Shown: piece by piece, positions 6,843 through 14,928 of the stretch
Layout of the letters: each line of letters opens with the position of its first letter
How positions within the stretch are numbered: the first letter of the stretch is position 1
Assembly: GCF_905212195.1 (NCBI RefSeq)
Contig: NZ_CAJMDQ010000028.1
Coordinates: 1 to 26,715, forward strand
Direction: 5' to 3'
Length of the DNA: 26,715 nucleotides
DNA from: an uncultured Anaerotignum sp.
GTDB taxonomy: Bacteria; Bacillota; Clostridia; Lachnospirales; Anaerotignaceae
The notes under the pieces: generated by a model
Seen by the model: the letters and a program-made list of their open reading frames with translations, nothing else
The model's database searches: none
What the model was told of the DNA's origin: nothing
Program-made: the position numbers and the translations under genes

Positions 6843-7745
6843 TTATTCCACGTTGGTGATGACCATAGCGGCGTCTTTGCTTTCCTGTGTGTAGGTGAAT
6901 GTGATGGCGTCGCCTACGTTATATTCCTGCAGTTTGGATGCCACATTGCTGTCTGTGAACTGGTAAGCGTTGACAGTACCGTCGGGCAGTGTCATTTCCG
7001 CTGTATGTCCATCGGAAAGACCGTTGTAAACTGCATTCACTGTGATTTCATTGGAAGCCGTTTCGGAAGATGTGGTGCCGGAAGTCTGGCTGTCACCTTC
7101 GTTTTCTGTGGTTTCAATGGGTGTTACGCTGGCAACGCTGTAAAGGTACATAGGATCAGAGATGCCGTCAGCGTATGTGTTATTGGTCATAGTAACAGTC
7201 CAGGAACCGATGATGTCCTGATCTTCCATAAGGGAAACCAGATCTGCCTGTACAGTCACAACGCCGTCTTCCTCGCCTTTGAATGTCAGTTTGGTTTCTG
7301 CCAGACCGATGTCGCCTCTGCCAAAGGTGTAGGCGTCTGTGCTTTCGTCATAAGTCACACGGCCGGAAAGACTGTCGGGCAGTTCCAGCAGGTCGTCATA
7401 GTCTGCAAAAAGGGCAATGGCCAATTCCTGAACGGCTTTGCTGGGCAGTGTGATGGAATCATCGGTCACTTCTGCCAGCTGATGTTCACTGCCATACTGT
7501 CCTGCGAAATACGCAAGGGATGTCCAGAAAAATTCAGGGTCCTGGGGGTCATATTCCATATTGTTTTCCAACATGCACCGCACCAGAGAGTCTACGGGCG
7601 CTGTCATGTCGTCAACGGCTTGTGCCTGTTGTTCGGCGGTCATTTCCTGTGTTTGTGGGGGTTCTTCGGTTTCTGTATTGGCGGTGCAGGCAGCTGTGCC
7701 CAGCATCAGCATGCAGACAACCAGAGAAGATGTCAGTCGTTTCAT
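6843..7745 (-). CDS. Secreted lipoprotein of unknown function
   Basis: A 300-aa exported protein. The signal peptide MKRLTSSLVVCMLMLGTAAC ends in a lipobox-like TAAC with Cys20 as the probable lipidation site. It is followed by an acidic Thr/Glu-rich linker (TANTETEEPPQTQ). The mature part has no motif I recognise. A Ser/Thr/Glu linker (about 210-230) precedes a ~65-residue C-terminal beta-rich domain (ITVNAVYNGLSDGHTAEMTLP...). I start at ATG 7745 because AAAGGAGG lies about 7 nt upstream; an in-frame GTG at 7772 would place that ribosome binding site inside the gene. First gene of an operon with the DUF2975-like gene. The AT-rich upstream region (7746-7870) shows no convincing minus-strand promoter to me. 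Confidence 0.82.
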   Translation of the reverse strand: MKRLTSSLVVCMLMLGTAACTANTETEEPPQTQEMTAEQQAQAVDDMTAPVDSLVRCMLENNMEYDPQDPEFFWTSLAYFAGQYGSEHQLAEVTDDSITLPSKAVQELAIALFADYDDLLELPDSLSGRVTYDESTDAYTFGRGDIGLAETKLTFKGEEDGVVTVQADLVSLMEDQDIIGSWTVTMTNNTYADGISDPMYLYSVASVTPIETTENEGDSQTSGTTSSETASNEITVNAVYNGLSDGHTAEMTLPDGTVNAYQFTDSNVASKLQEYNVGDAITFTYTQESKDAAMVITNVE

Positions 7746-7871
7746 ATGTATTCCTCCTTTGGAATCTATCACAAAATAACAATTGTCTTTATTTTATATT
7801 ATCAGTATATACAATCATTATAAATAAAATATGACGAAAGTCTTTCTTTTTTTTGAATTTTCTAAAATTTG

Positions 7872-7900
7872 TTGACAGAAAAGTGTATGATTGCTATCAT
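7872..7900 (+). promoter_or_regulatory. Sigma-A promoter of the GntR/ABC operon
   Basis: A perfect TTGACA (7872-7877), a 17-bp spacer and TATCAT (7895-7900). Both palindromes described next overlap or follow its -10 box, which is what an autorepressed promoter looks like. Confidence 0.85.
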
Positions 7901-7934
7901 ACAGTTAAGAAGTGTATGATAAGCATAGTACACT
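7882..7934 (+). promoter_or_regulatory. Probable GntR operator: two dyads and a direct repeat
   Basis: Dyad 1 is GTATGAT-TGCT-ATCATAC (7885-7902), covering the -10 box. Dyad 2 is AGTGTA (7911-7916) with TACACT (7929-7934), just downstream of the start site. The ten bases AGTGTATGAT occur at 7882-7891 and again at 7911-7920, and the dyad centres are 29 bp apart. YtrA-type GntR repressors bind palindromes of the AGTGTA...TACACT kind, so these are the likely sites of the adjacent regulator. The binding is inferred. Confidence 0.7.
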
Positions 7935-7953
7935 TGAAAGGAGGTGACAGACG

Positions 7954-8343
7954 GTGGTGAATTTTTCTGATCTGCAGCTGCACGACATGGAGCCGGTCTA
8001 TGTGCAGATCGTTCGGCACTTGAAACGGGCGATCTTTCTGGGGGAAGCGGCTGTGGGAGAAAGCCTGCCTTCCCGCAGGGAGTTGGCGGCACAGCTTTGC
8101 ATCAATCCAAACACTGCCCAGAAGGCTTTTCGGCTCATGGAGGAAGAAGGGCTCATACAGACGCCGAAAAACGCGGCCAGCACGGTTTTTTATGACGAAG
8201 AAACATTGGGCAGAATCCGGCAGGAGATGACGGGGGATCTGGTGCGGCAATTTGTGGCGGAGGCCAAGGAAAACCGTCTGACCTTGGCAGAAGTGATGAA
8301 AATGGTAGAGGAAGCATGGCAGGAAAGAGGGGAAAATGTATGA
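7954..8343 (+). CDS. GntR-family transcriptional regulator, YtrA subfamily
   Basis: A 129-aa winged-helix repressor. The DNA-binding domain spans about 12-80 (PVYVQIVRHLKRAIFLGEA, then LPSRRELAAQLCINPNTAQKAF and MEEEGLIQ). The short helical tail of ~50 residues, without a ligand-binding FCD or UTRA domain, is typical of YtrA-type regulators. These usually control an adjacent ABC transporter and in Bacillus respond to cell-wall-active antibiotics. Starts at GTG 7954 with AAAGGAGGTGA about 9 nt upstream; GTG 7957 is also possible. First gene of the operon, so autoregulation through the palindromes in its promoter is likely. Its stop overlaps the permease start (ATGA). Confidence 0.93.
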   Translation: MVNFSDLQLHDMEPVYVQIVRHLKRAIFLGEAAVGESLPSRRELAAQLCINPNTAQKAFRLMEEEGLIQTPKNAASTVFYDEETLGRIRQEMTGDLVRQFVAEAKENRLTLAEVMKMVEEAWQERGENV

Positions 8344-9167
8344 AACAAACAGCATTGCTCAGCGGATATGTATTTCAGTGGAACATGAAAAAAGGAGGAT
8401 GGGCCGTTTATGTCTTTTCCATTCTGGCAGGGGTCATCAGTGCCATTTATCGGGGATACGCAGGAACGGCAGGAGAAACCTCTCCTTATCGGGCAAAGGG
8501 TTTTCTGCCCTATGAACTTATCATTGACCAGAGTTTGATTCCGCTTTTCTTTGGCATAGGGCTTTTGGCACTATTGCTTTTGCAGTTTTTGCAGCTGCGG
8601 AAATACCAGAAGGAAGGCAAAGGCATCTATACCTTCCTGACATTGCCCATGAAAGGCACACAGGTGGCAAATGCCTTTTTGATTCAGTCTTTGGCAATGG
8701 TATTTCTGTACTATGCCCTGTGGCTAATGGTCATTGTGGTCATGTATTTTCCTATGATGCATTGGATGGTGAGTCTGGCGGCAAAACAGGAATTTCTGAT
8801 GAACGACGGCAGCATTTTGACAGGCATTGACGCCACACGGCACAATGGACTGTTTCTGGCCTTTCTGCGCAGTGATTTTCTGGGTATCGTTTACAGCTTA
8901 GATTGGAAGAATATGCTGTGTGCACTGCTCCTGTTGTTCTACGCAGGTGTGTGGATTGTATCCGTCAGCATGCAGAGAGCCATTGGACTGACAGGCATTT
9001 TTATCTGCGCTGCAGGGCTGATGATTCCTTTGGCGCTGTATTTGCAGGGACGCAGTGCAGGGGAGATGAGCAATATTCTGCTGACTGGAAGCATCCTTCT
9101 TCTTGCTGTAGGCATTTGGCTCATTTTCCGATTGCAGGCGGATTTTCGGGAACCTCTTGCAAAATAG
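8340..9167 (+). CDS. ABC transporter permease-like membrane protein
   Basis: A 275-aa protein with about six hydrophobic segments (roughly 25-45, 65-90, 110-140, 185-215, 220-240, 250-268). I see no catalytic motif. Its place between a YtrA-type regulator and downstream ABC genes, plus the hydrophobic layout, point to an ABC-2-type permease subunit. Start at ATG 8340, overlapping the regulator's stop and preceded by AGAGGGGAAA; an upstream in-frame ATG at 8316 lies well inside the regulator gene. The next gene follows after 15 nt with a strong AAAGGAGG site. Confidence 0.8.
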   Translation: MKQTALLSGYVFQWNMKKGGWAVYVFSILAGVISAIYRGYAGTAGETSPYRAKGFLPYELIIDQSLIPLFFGIGLLALLLLQFLQLRKYQKEGKGIYTFLTLPMKGTQVANAFLIQSLAMVFLYYALWLMVIVVMYFPMMHWMVSLAAKQEFLMNDGSILTGIDATRHNGLFLAFLRSDFLGIVYSLDWKNMLCALLLLFYAGVWIVSVSMQRAIGLTGIFICAAGLMIPLALYLQGRSAGEMSNILLTGSILLLAVGIWLIFRLQADFREPLAK

Positions 9168-9182
9168 AAAGGAGGAAGTGCG

Positions 9183-10652
9183 ATGAAAAAATGGATGGCA
9201 TATCTTCCTTTGGGACTGCTTTGCGGTTCTTTGGTGGTAATCGGCGGCATCTGGGGAAGCGTTTGGAATCACACATGGAGCGGTCAGATGGAATTGCGGC
9301 ATCTGGCAGGGGATGAAAGTGCATTGGCGGATTTCGACATTCAGTTTGGAATCACAGATGTGATGGAGAGATGGAATTTTTCCATCAAGGATGGCGCTTT
9401 GCAGAAAGAATCCTTTACCCTGTCTTATGAAGAACCTGTTTATGGACTTGGAGAAACCATAGGGAATTGGAAAGACAGCACCATGGAGATATGGGGGAAT
9501 GATGTGAAGTTTCAGCCAGCGCCAGACAGTCAGGTGGAAAATCTGGATACGGTGGATTTGAGCCTGCTGGGTGAGGATGATGATTATATTCCTCCGGAGC
9601 TTTATGACCATGAGGGGAATCTTCATGGAACCACCTGTATTTTTGAAAAAGCTCAGGTTGTGCTGAATATGGAAATGGAAGCGGTACGGAACAAAAACAG
9701 GGTTTTACGCAGTTGGTCATATGAAATCCCTACCCATTTGCAGTATATACCGGAAAAACCGTTGGTAAATATCACCCTTAAAAATGAGCAATATTCTATG
9801 ATACGACAAAATTATCAATGGAACAGCATAGAAGTGCTCAATGTGTGGTCTGAAAGTCAGGAAATGCTTTATGCAACAGTCAGAACAAATGCGGATTGCA
9901 GTGGGAGTATTGGATTGTATTGTCTGGGGCCTCGTCAGGAGGAATCCCTCAAAGATGAAAATGGCACAACGCATCCGGTAAAAAAAGAACCTGTTGCCAC
10001 ATTGGCAGAAATCCCTGTCAGTGAAAGTCGTTGGGTATTAGGACTGGAAGATGTGGGGGAAGGACTGCTGGTGTTCATCGGGGAGCCGGATAGTGTGACA
10101 GCGGAACTGTATGGCTATGATGGAACCTTTTTGGACAGCAATCAACTTCAGACAGAGGAACCTGTCCATGAAATCCAGATACAGCAGACCAAATGGGAAA
10201 ACGGCAGAGGCGTATTTGTGGAAGGTTCCCAGAAAACAGGTGAAAATGAATACTATGTACATTTCTTCACTGGTTACTGGGTGGAAAATGGCACCATAAA
10301 GCCTGTTTATCTCAATGGGAACTATGGTACGTGGACAGCAGTGGGGAAAGAAAAAGTGCTGGTCATGGACCGGACAGTGGATAAATGGAATGGAAAGGCC
10401 GAACCTATTCACGGCAATACCATGAATGGCTTTAAGATTTCCATTTATGACATTACAGAAGATTCTGCCGGTAAGGAAGTTTATCGTGGAGAACTGGAAA
10501 CAGACATTGATGAGGACGCATTGAAGTTTTTCAACTATTTCAACACAAGGGCATCCAAAGAGAGTGTGGAGCGTCAAACGCTGAAAAGTGTCGACAGCAG
10601 TCGTTGGCTGGAGGTGCTTTCTGTAACAGAGAGCGCAGGTGATTCTACATGA
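9183..10652 (+). CDS. Membrane-anchored extracytoplasmic protein, paralogue 1 of 3
   Basis: 489 aa: one N-terminal membrane anchor (about 5-27) and a ~460-residue hydrophilic part that should lie outside the cell. No lipobox. I recognise no described family. After the anchor it has GQMELRHLAGDESALADF, shared almost unchanged with the next gene. The middle has LAEIPVSESRWVLGLEDVGEGLLVFIGEPD followed by ELYGYDGTFLD, a pattern of short strands and Y-D-G turns suggesting a beta-propeller-like fold; that fold is inference. Strong AAAGGAGG site upstream. Its stop overlaps the start of paralogue 2. Being encoded between the permease and the ATPase, it is probably an accessory or sensor subunit of the transporter. 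Confidence 0.8.
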   Translation: MKKWMAYLPLGLLCGSLVVIGGIWGSVWNHTWSGQMELRHLAGDESALADFDIQFGITDVMERWNFSIKDGALQKESFTLSYEEPVYGLGETIGNWKDSTMEIWGNDVKFQPAPDSQVENLDTVDLSLLGEDDDYIPPELYDHEGNLHGTTCIFEKAQVVLNMEMEAVRNKNRVLRSWSYEIPTHLQYIPEKPLVNITLKNEQYSMIRQNYQWNSIEVLNVWSESQEMLYATVRTNADCSGSIGLYCLGPRQEESLKDENGTTHPVKKEPVATLAEIPVSESRWVLGLEDVGEGLLVFIGEPDSVTAELYGYDGTFLDSNQLQTEEPVHEIQIQQTKWENGRGVFVEGSQKTGENEYYVHFFTGYWVENGTIKPVYLNGNYGTWTAVGKEKVLVMDRTVDKWNGKAEPIHGNTMNGFKISIYDITEDSAGKEVYRGELETDIDEDALKFFNYFNTRASKESVERQTLKSVDSSRWLEVLSVTESAGDST

Positions 10653-12157
10653 GAAAATGGAAGATTTATTTCCCTGTGGTTTGTTTCTGTGGCAGTCTGC
10701 TGGTGATTTGTATCATCTGGGGCGTGATTCGCGGCAGTGTATGGAATGGACAAATGGAGCTGAGGCATCTGGTGGGGGACGAGAGTGCCTTGGCGGACTT
10801 TACCATAAAAGGGAAAATTGCTGATTCCCAGAATACATGGAATTTTTCCATAGAAGATGGCAAGCTGGAAAAAAACAATTTTTATATGGGGTCAGGAACG
10901 GAAACGGCATATCACGCAGAACGAACAGTCGGTGCATGGAAAGAAGGAGAACTGAGTGTCTGGAGCAGCTATGGCACCTTCGTGCCTGCGTCAGACAGTC
11001 AGATGGAAACCAAAGATACGGTGGATTTGACTGTACTGAAAGGCAATACCCATTTTCCCAGCGATGCTTATCAGGAAGATGGCACCTTGCATGGCACCAC
11101 GACGGTTTTTGACAAAGGACAGGCAGTGTTTCAGTTGGAGATGCATGCAAGCGCTGCCGGCGGCACTAAGTACAGACAGTGGAATTACGAGATTCCAACG
11201 AATTTGGTGTATACACCGGATAAACCACTGGCAGAAGTCTGTGTGGAAAACGGGGAGGACTACAGAGATATCCAAAGCAGTGAATTATGGATAAGGGAAG
11301 CGCCTGTGCTGGTGTGGTCCAAGGAGCGGCAAATGCTTTACGGCACCATGACAACAAACAAATATTGCAGCGGCAGTATGGGGCTGTACTGTTTTGGCCC
11401 CAATCCGGCAGAGGATTATACGTCTGCTTCTGAAGAAGAACAGACAATAACAGAACCCTTTGCTACATTGGCAGAAATCCCTGTCAGTGAAAATCGTTTG
11501 GTACTGGGGTTGGAAGATGTGAAGGAAGGACTGCTTTTATTCATTGGGGAAGCCGATGGGCTTACCATGGAGCTTTACAGCTATGACGGCGTGCTTTTGG
11601 ACCGTATGAAACAGCAGACAGAAGCGTCTGTTGATGAATTGCAGATACAGCAGACGGACTGGGAAGACGGCAGAGGAATTTATGTCATCGGAAGTCACGA
11701 AATCGATGATAATGCACAATATGTCCATTTGTTCGCCGGATATTGGGTGGAAGATGGCAAAATTAAAGCTGTTTATCTGTCGGAAGGCGGACAGGGGAAT
11801 GTGACTTATGGGGCAGTGGGGAAAGACCGCGTATTGACCGTAAGTTACCTGCAAGAACTGTGGGATGGAAAGGCAGAGATGGAAGAGGTATATACCTTAA
11901 ATGGTCTGGAACTGTGTGTGTATGACACCAGCGAAGATCCTGCCGGCAGACTGATTTACCGGGGAAAGCTGGAAACAGATATTGATGAGGATATGCTGGA
12001 AGCTCTGATGTCCTGTAAAACGGCAAGAGGAAGAAAAAGCATTCAGGAGCAGAACATAAGGGGGACAACCGAATGGAATCGCTATCTGATGGTTGAGGAT
12101 ATTTTGGGCAAAGGAGGAGAAACAGTATGGGAAGAAGGTTCATGGTACCAATATTGA
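10649..12157 (+). CDS. Membrane-anchored extracytoplasmic protein, paralogue 2 of 3
   Basis: 502 aa with the same plan as paralogue 1: N-terminal anchor (about 7-28), then an external domain starting NGQMELRHLVGDESALADF. Colinear similarity runs to the end: DTVDLTVL, LHGTTTVFDKGQAVF, YEIPTNLVYTPDKPL, CSGSMGLYCFGP, LAEIPVSENRLVLGLEDVKEGLLLFIGEAD, and YRGKLETDIDED near the C terminus, all with clear counterparts upstream. It arose by tandem duplication. A 28-nt stretch (11465-11492) is identical to 9999-10026 in paralogue 1. It starts within an ATGA overlap and itself overlaps paralogue 3 by 31 nt, so translation is likely coupled. Function unknown. Confidence 0.8.
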   Translation: MRKWKIYFPVVCFCGSLLVICIIWGVIRGSVWNGQMELRHLVGDESALADFTIKGKIADSQNTWNFSIEDGKLEKNNFYMGSGTETAYHAERTVGAWKEGELSVWSSYGTFVPASDSQMETKDTVDLTVLKGNTHFPSDAYQEDGTLHGTTTVFDKGQAVFQLEMHASAAGGTKYRQWNYEIPTNLVYTPDKPLAEVCVENGEDYRDIQSSELWIREAPVLVWSKERQMLYGTMTTNKYCSGSMGLYCFGPNPAEDYTSASEEEQTITEPFATLAEIPVSENRLVLGLEDVKEGLLLFIGEADGLTMELYSYDGVLLDRMKQQTEASVDELQIQQTDWEDGRGIYVIGSHEIDDNAQYVHLFAGYWVEDGKIKAVYLSEGGQGNVTYGAVGKDRVLTVSYLQELWDGKAEMEEVYTLNGLELCVYDTSEDPAGRLIYRGKLETDIDEDMLEALMSCKTARGRKSIQEQNIRGTTEWNRYLMVEDILGKGGETVWEEGSWYQY

Positions 12158-13674
12158 TGGTGTGTTCTTTTCTGGTGCCTGTGGTCGTACTGACAGGGGT
12201 TTCTCAGCTTTGGCAGCGGGAAACTTTGACTGTACGGGATGTGCAGGGCAGTCCTTCAGCATTGGAACCCTATGAGGTAACGGGAAACTGGGGGGATGAA
12301 TTCCACAATCTTTCTTTCACGTTGTCACAGGGGGAAATACAAAGGGACGTTTCTTTTGAAAGGGCAGAACCAATACCAGAGGAAACAAAAGAATGGAAAA
12401 CGGAGATTGGCGGAAGGGAACAGTATGTGCGGCTGCAGTTTGGCAGACGGATCCTGCTGCCTACAGAGGATACGGAAATCATCGCTGACGCAGGACTGCC
12501 TGACACCCGTTCTGAAATAGAACGGGCGGTGTGGGAAAGATTCTGCCAGAGAGAAAAAGCACGGCTTTTGTATGAGGAACCAGATTTTCCATCTGGCAGC
12601 ATACAGTACGACAAAGGTCAAGTCTATATGCAGCATGATGTCATTTTCCATGAACGGCCGGATATGGTAGAAAGTGTGGTATATCGAGCCGATGAAAATG
12701 GCATTCAGGAATTGAACGGCACAGCTTACCGCAGTGTCTGGGTGCCTTTTTCTCTGCCCTATGAGGGAGAAGTGACCATGGAATGGGCAGCAGACGGCGA
12801 TGTGGATTATGAGATGGATGAGCAGGAAGTGGATTTGCCTCATGTGGTACCTACGGGAACGGTGCTGGATGGCAAGCTGTATTTGACAGGGCGGGTATCC
12901 TATGCTTACAGAGAAGGCATCATCGGCATTTATGCCTATGACCTTCAGAAACTCTATGACGCAGGCTCTCCCTTTAATACTCAGGAACGCATGGAACCGG
13001 AAATGATATTTGGGGAAGATATGGTAAATGCCCATCGGTGGATATTGGGGATAGAAACTGTGGGCGACCATCTGCTTTTTATCAAACGGGACAACAACAC
13101 AGTTATTTTTGAAACCTATGACAAAGATGGCAAAATGCTGGACAGAGAAGAAGTCAAGACAAAGGGGAATGTCTATGAATATACCCTTTCCCAAAGCGCG
13201 TGGGAAGGCGGAAATGGTGTTTTGTTCACATGGGATGTGAGCAGACAGGACACTGGCTCCAATGCGGTGGAAAGCACCAGCATTTCCATAGACAGTCAGG
13301 GAAAAATCATCCATCACTTTACAATCATTGGCAGTCCATGGGTGGCGGCTGTCTGCGGCAAAGACAGTTTCCTGACGATGGAAGAAGCACAAATGGATGT
13401 GCCCGGCGGCTCTGATTTCTTCTATCGGGGGGATATTGTACCAAAGCAGTATTTCCTGACGGTATACAGCAGAGATTTCAAAAAAGTGCTTTACCGCGGG
13501 GAACTGGTCACTGATGGAGCAGACGATACCGAAGGCATTTACGGTGCTTTTCTGACAAAAGAAAGCCATCAGCATGTAGGCAAAAAATATCTGGTATCTG
13601 ACACATGGAAGTACATTTCCGGTAGGAGATATTTTTCCAATATCGAGATGACTTACAAGGGGGAAACGACATGA
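12127..13674 (+). CDS. Membrane-anchored extracytoplasmic protein, divergent paralogue 3 of 3
   Basis: 515 aa, N-terminal anchor (about 6-26), then an external domain. Much more diverged from the other two, but the central block aligns: WILGIETVGDHLLFIKRDNNTVIFETYDKDGKMLDREEVKTKGNVYEYTLSQSAWEGGNGVLF matches the VLGLEDV...YDG...LD...IQQT-WE-GRG block of paralogues 1 and 2, and YRGELVTD near the end matches YRGELETD. AAAGGAGGAGA lies ~9 nt before the ATG, inside the preceding gene. The stop overlaps the ATPase start (ATGA). Three paralogues retained side by side suggest a heteromeric external assembly; that is inference. Confidence 0.78.
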   Translation: MGRRFMVPILMVCSFLVPVVVLTGVSQLWQRETLTVRDVQGSPSALEPYEVTGNWGDEFHNLSFTLSQGEIQRDVSFERAEPIPEETKEWKTEIGGREQYVRLQFGRRILLPTEDTEIIADAGLPDTRSEIERAVWERFCQREKARLLYEEPDFPSGSIQYDKGQVYMQHDVIFHERPDMVESVVYRADENGIQELNGTAYRSVWVPFSLPYEGEVTMEWAADGDVDYEMDEQEVDLPHVVPTGTVLDGKLYLTGRVSYAYREGIIGIYAYDLQKLYDAGSPFNTQERMEPEMIFGEDMVNAHRWILGIETVGDHLLFIKRDNNTVIFETYDKDGKMLDREEVKTKGNVYEYTLSQSAWEGGNGVLFTWDVSRQDTGSNAVESTSISIDSQGKIIHHFTIIGSPWVAAVCGKDSFLTMEEAQMDVPGGSDFFYRGDIVPKQYFLTVYSRDFKKVLYRGELVTDGADDTEGIYGAFLTKESHQHVGKKYLVSDTWKYISGRRYFSNIEMTYKGETT

Positions 13675-14411
13675 TCGAAGGCAAACACATCTTTTTTACA
13701 TATGGATTTCCAGAAACAGACAAAAATCCTGTCCTGAATTATGTGGATTTAGAAATTCCTGATGGGCAGATTGTGGGGCTTTTTGGGGAAAACGGCGCCG
13801 GAAAGTCTACGCTGCTGCGGCTTATGGCGGGACTTCTGGTGCAGAAGGATAACGGCTGTCAGATTTTGCTGGATGGAACGCCTGCCACACAGACAAGAGG
13901 AGAGATTGCCTGTATTTTTGAAGAAGGTACGTTCCTGCCGGATTTGACACCGAAGCAGTATGGGGATTTTCTGGCAGATTTCTTCCCTAAGTTTGACAGA
14001 GCCTATTATGATAAGCTGACGGCGTTTTTCAAGCTGGAGGAAAAGGCGGCAAAGCATATGTCACGTGGGCAGAAAGCAAAGCTGGAGATTGCGGCAGGAC
14101 TTGCCAAGCGGACGAAATATATTTTCATGGATGAACCCTTTCTGGGAAAAGACGCCCTGACAAGGCAGGATTTTATGAAAATCCTGTCCGGCAGTCTGAC
14201 AGGGGAGGAAACCCTTGTGCTGGTCACCCATGAACTGGAGGCTGTGGAAACATTCATTGACAGAGCCATTGTCATTCACAAAGGCAAGCTGGCGGCAGAC
14301 GTGGAGATGGACGACCTGCACCATGAAGGCAAAAACCTGATGGTGTTGCTGAAAGAAACGGTGGGCTATGACGAAAATGCCTATCGCGATCTCTTTGCAG
14401 AGGAAGAATAG
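13671..14411 (+). CDS. ABC transporter ATP-binding protein (YtrB-like)
   Basis: 246-aa cytoplasmic nucleotide-binding subunit. Walker A GENGAGKST is at 39-47, the signature is MSRGQ (130-134) in place of LSGGQ, Walker B is YIFMDEP (150-156), and the switch histidine H187 lies in VTHE. The Q-loop glutamine appears replaced by glutamate in CIFEEGTF (about 81-88), and the D-loop is irregular (LGKDAL). These deviations resemble other GntR-linked YtrB-type ATPases, but I cannot say how they affect turnover. It overlaps paralogue 3 by 4 nt and closes the operon; a terminator follows at 14434-14493. It presumably powers the permease at 8340-9167. Confidence 0.93.
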   Translation: MIEGKHIFFTYGFPETDKNPVLNYVDLEIPDGQIVGLFGENGAGKSTLLRLMAGLLVQKDNGCQILLDGTPATQTRGEIACIFEEGTFLPDLTPKQYGDFLADFFPKFDRAYYDKLTAFFKLEEKAAKHMSRGQKAKLEIAAGLAKRTKYIFMDEPFLGKDALTRQDFMKILSGSLTGEETLVLVTHELEAVETFIDRAIVIHKGKLAADVEMDDLHHEGKNLMVLLKETVGYDENAYRDLFAEEE

Positions 14412-14433
14412 TTTTTCAAGGCATAAAAAGAGA

Positions 14434-14493
14434 GAAAAAGAGAGCGGAAAAAGCATCTGATAAACGGATTTTTTTCTGCTCTTTTTCTTTTTT
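14434..14493 (+). terminator. Intrinsic terminator of the GntR/ABC operon
   Basis: GAAAAAGAG and the following GCGG (14434-14447) pair with CTGCTCTTTTTC (14476-14487) with a small bulge, followed by a T run to 14493. The rest of the gap to 14605 is AT-rich and holds nothing else I recognise. Confidence 0.75.
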
Positions 14494-14605
14494 GGGATAC
14501 TTTTTGATGGCGGGTGCAAAAATGGCAGAACCTTTGAAAAATTTTGGTATAAATGTGACGAAAAAATATTTCATATAATTTCTCTAGGATTTGCTGCCGC
14601 CTTTA

Positions 14606-14634
14606 TTGACATGGGTTTGGGGCTATGCTATACT
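14606..14634 (+). promoter_or_regulatory. Sigma-A promoter of feo locus 1
   Basis: A perfect TTGACA (14606-14611), a 17-bp spacer and TATACT (14629-14634). The predicted start falls at about 14641, directly at the DtxR-type operator. Confidence 0.88.
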
Positions 14635-14641
14635 TTTTGAT

Positions 14642-14657
14642 GTTAGTTATGGTTTAC
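14642..14657 (+). promoter_or_regulatory. DtxR-type operator, site 1 (feo1)
   Basis: GTTAGTTATGGTTTAC, the weakest of eight related 16-mers in the window. It lies at the transcription start of feo1, so bound regulator would block initiation. Confidence 0.65.
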
Positions 14658-14691
14658 TTTTTTAGATGAAGATAGATACGAGGTAGAAAAT

Positions 14692-14928
14692 ATGACATTG
14701 CATCAATTACCCATTGGACAGTCCGCCATCATCACCAAGGTGGGCGGCGAAGGGGAACTGCGCTACCGTTTTCTGGATATGGGACTCATTCCCAAGACAA
14801 AAGTAACGGTGACAAAAGTGGCTCCCATGGGTGACCCCATCGAAATCAGGCTCAGAGGCTATACCCTGACCCTGCGTGTGGAGGACGCCAAAAACATTGA
14901 AATCACACAAGAGGGGGTTGACCTATGA
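14692..14928 (+). CDS. feoA: Ferrous iron transport protein A
   Basis: 78-aa SH3-like cytoplasmic partner of FeoB. The family pattern is complete: LRYRFLDMGLIPKTKVTVTKVAPMGDPIEIRLRGYTLTLRVEDAKNIEI. FeoA supports Fe(II) uptake, probably by contacting the FeoB G domain. GAGGTAG lies 8 nt upstream of the ATG. It overlaps feoB in an ATGA junction. It is the most similar in type to the third FeoA (17524-17754); the second (17302-17511) is of a different subclass. Confidence 0.96.
   Translation: MTLHQLPIGQSAIITKVGGEGELRYRFLDMGLIPKTKVTVTKVAPMGDPIEIRLRGYTLTLRVEDAKNIEITQEGVDL

Noticed and set aside
12325..13575. 416-codon open frame on the minus strand
   Set aside because: It is antisense to the third anchored paralogue; the sense frame has the promoter, ribosome binding site and coupled neighbours.
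14494..14605. Search for a riboswitch or small gene before feo1
   Set aside because: The AT-rich stretch shows no conserved aptamer features or ribosome binding site with an ORF.
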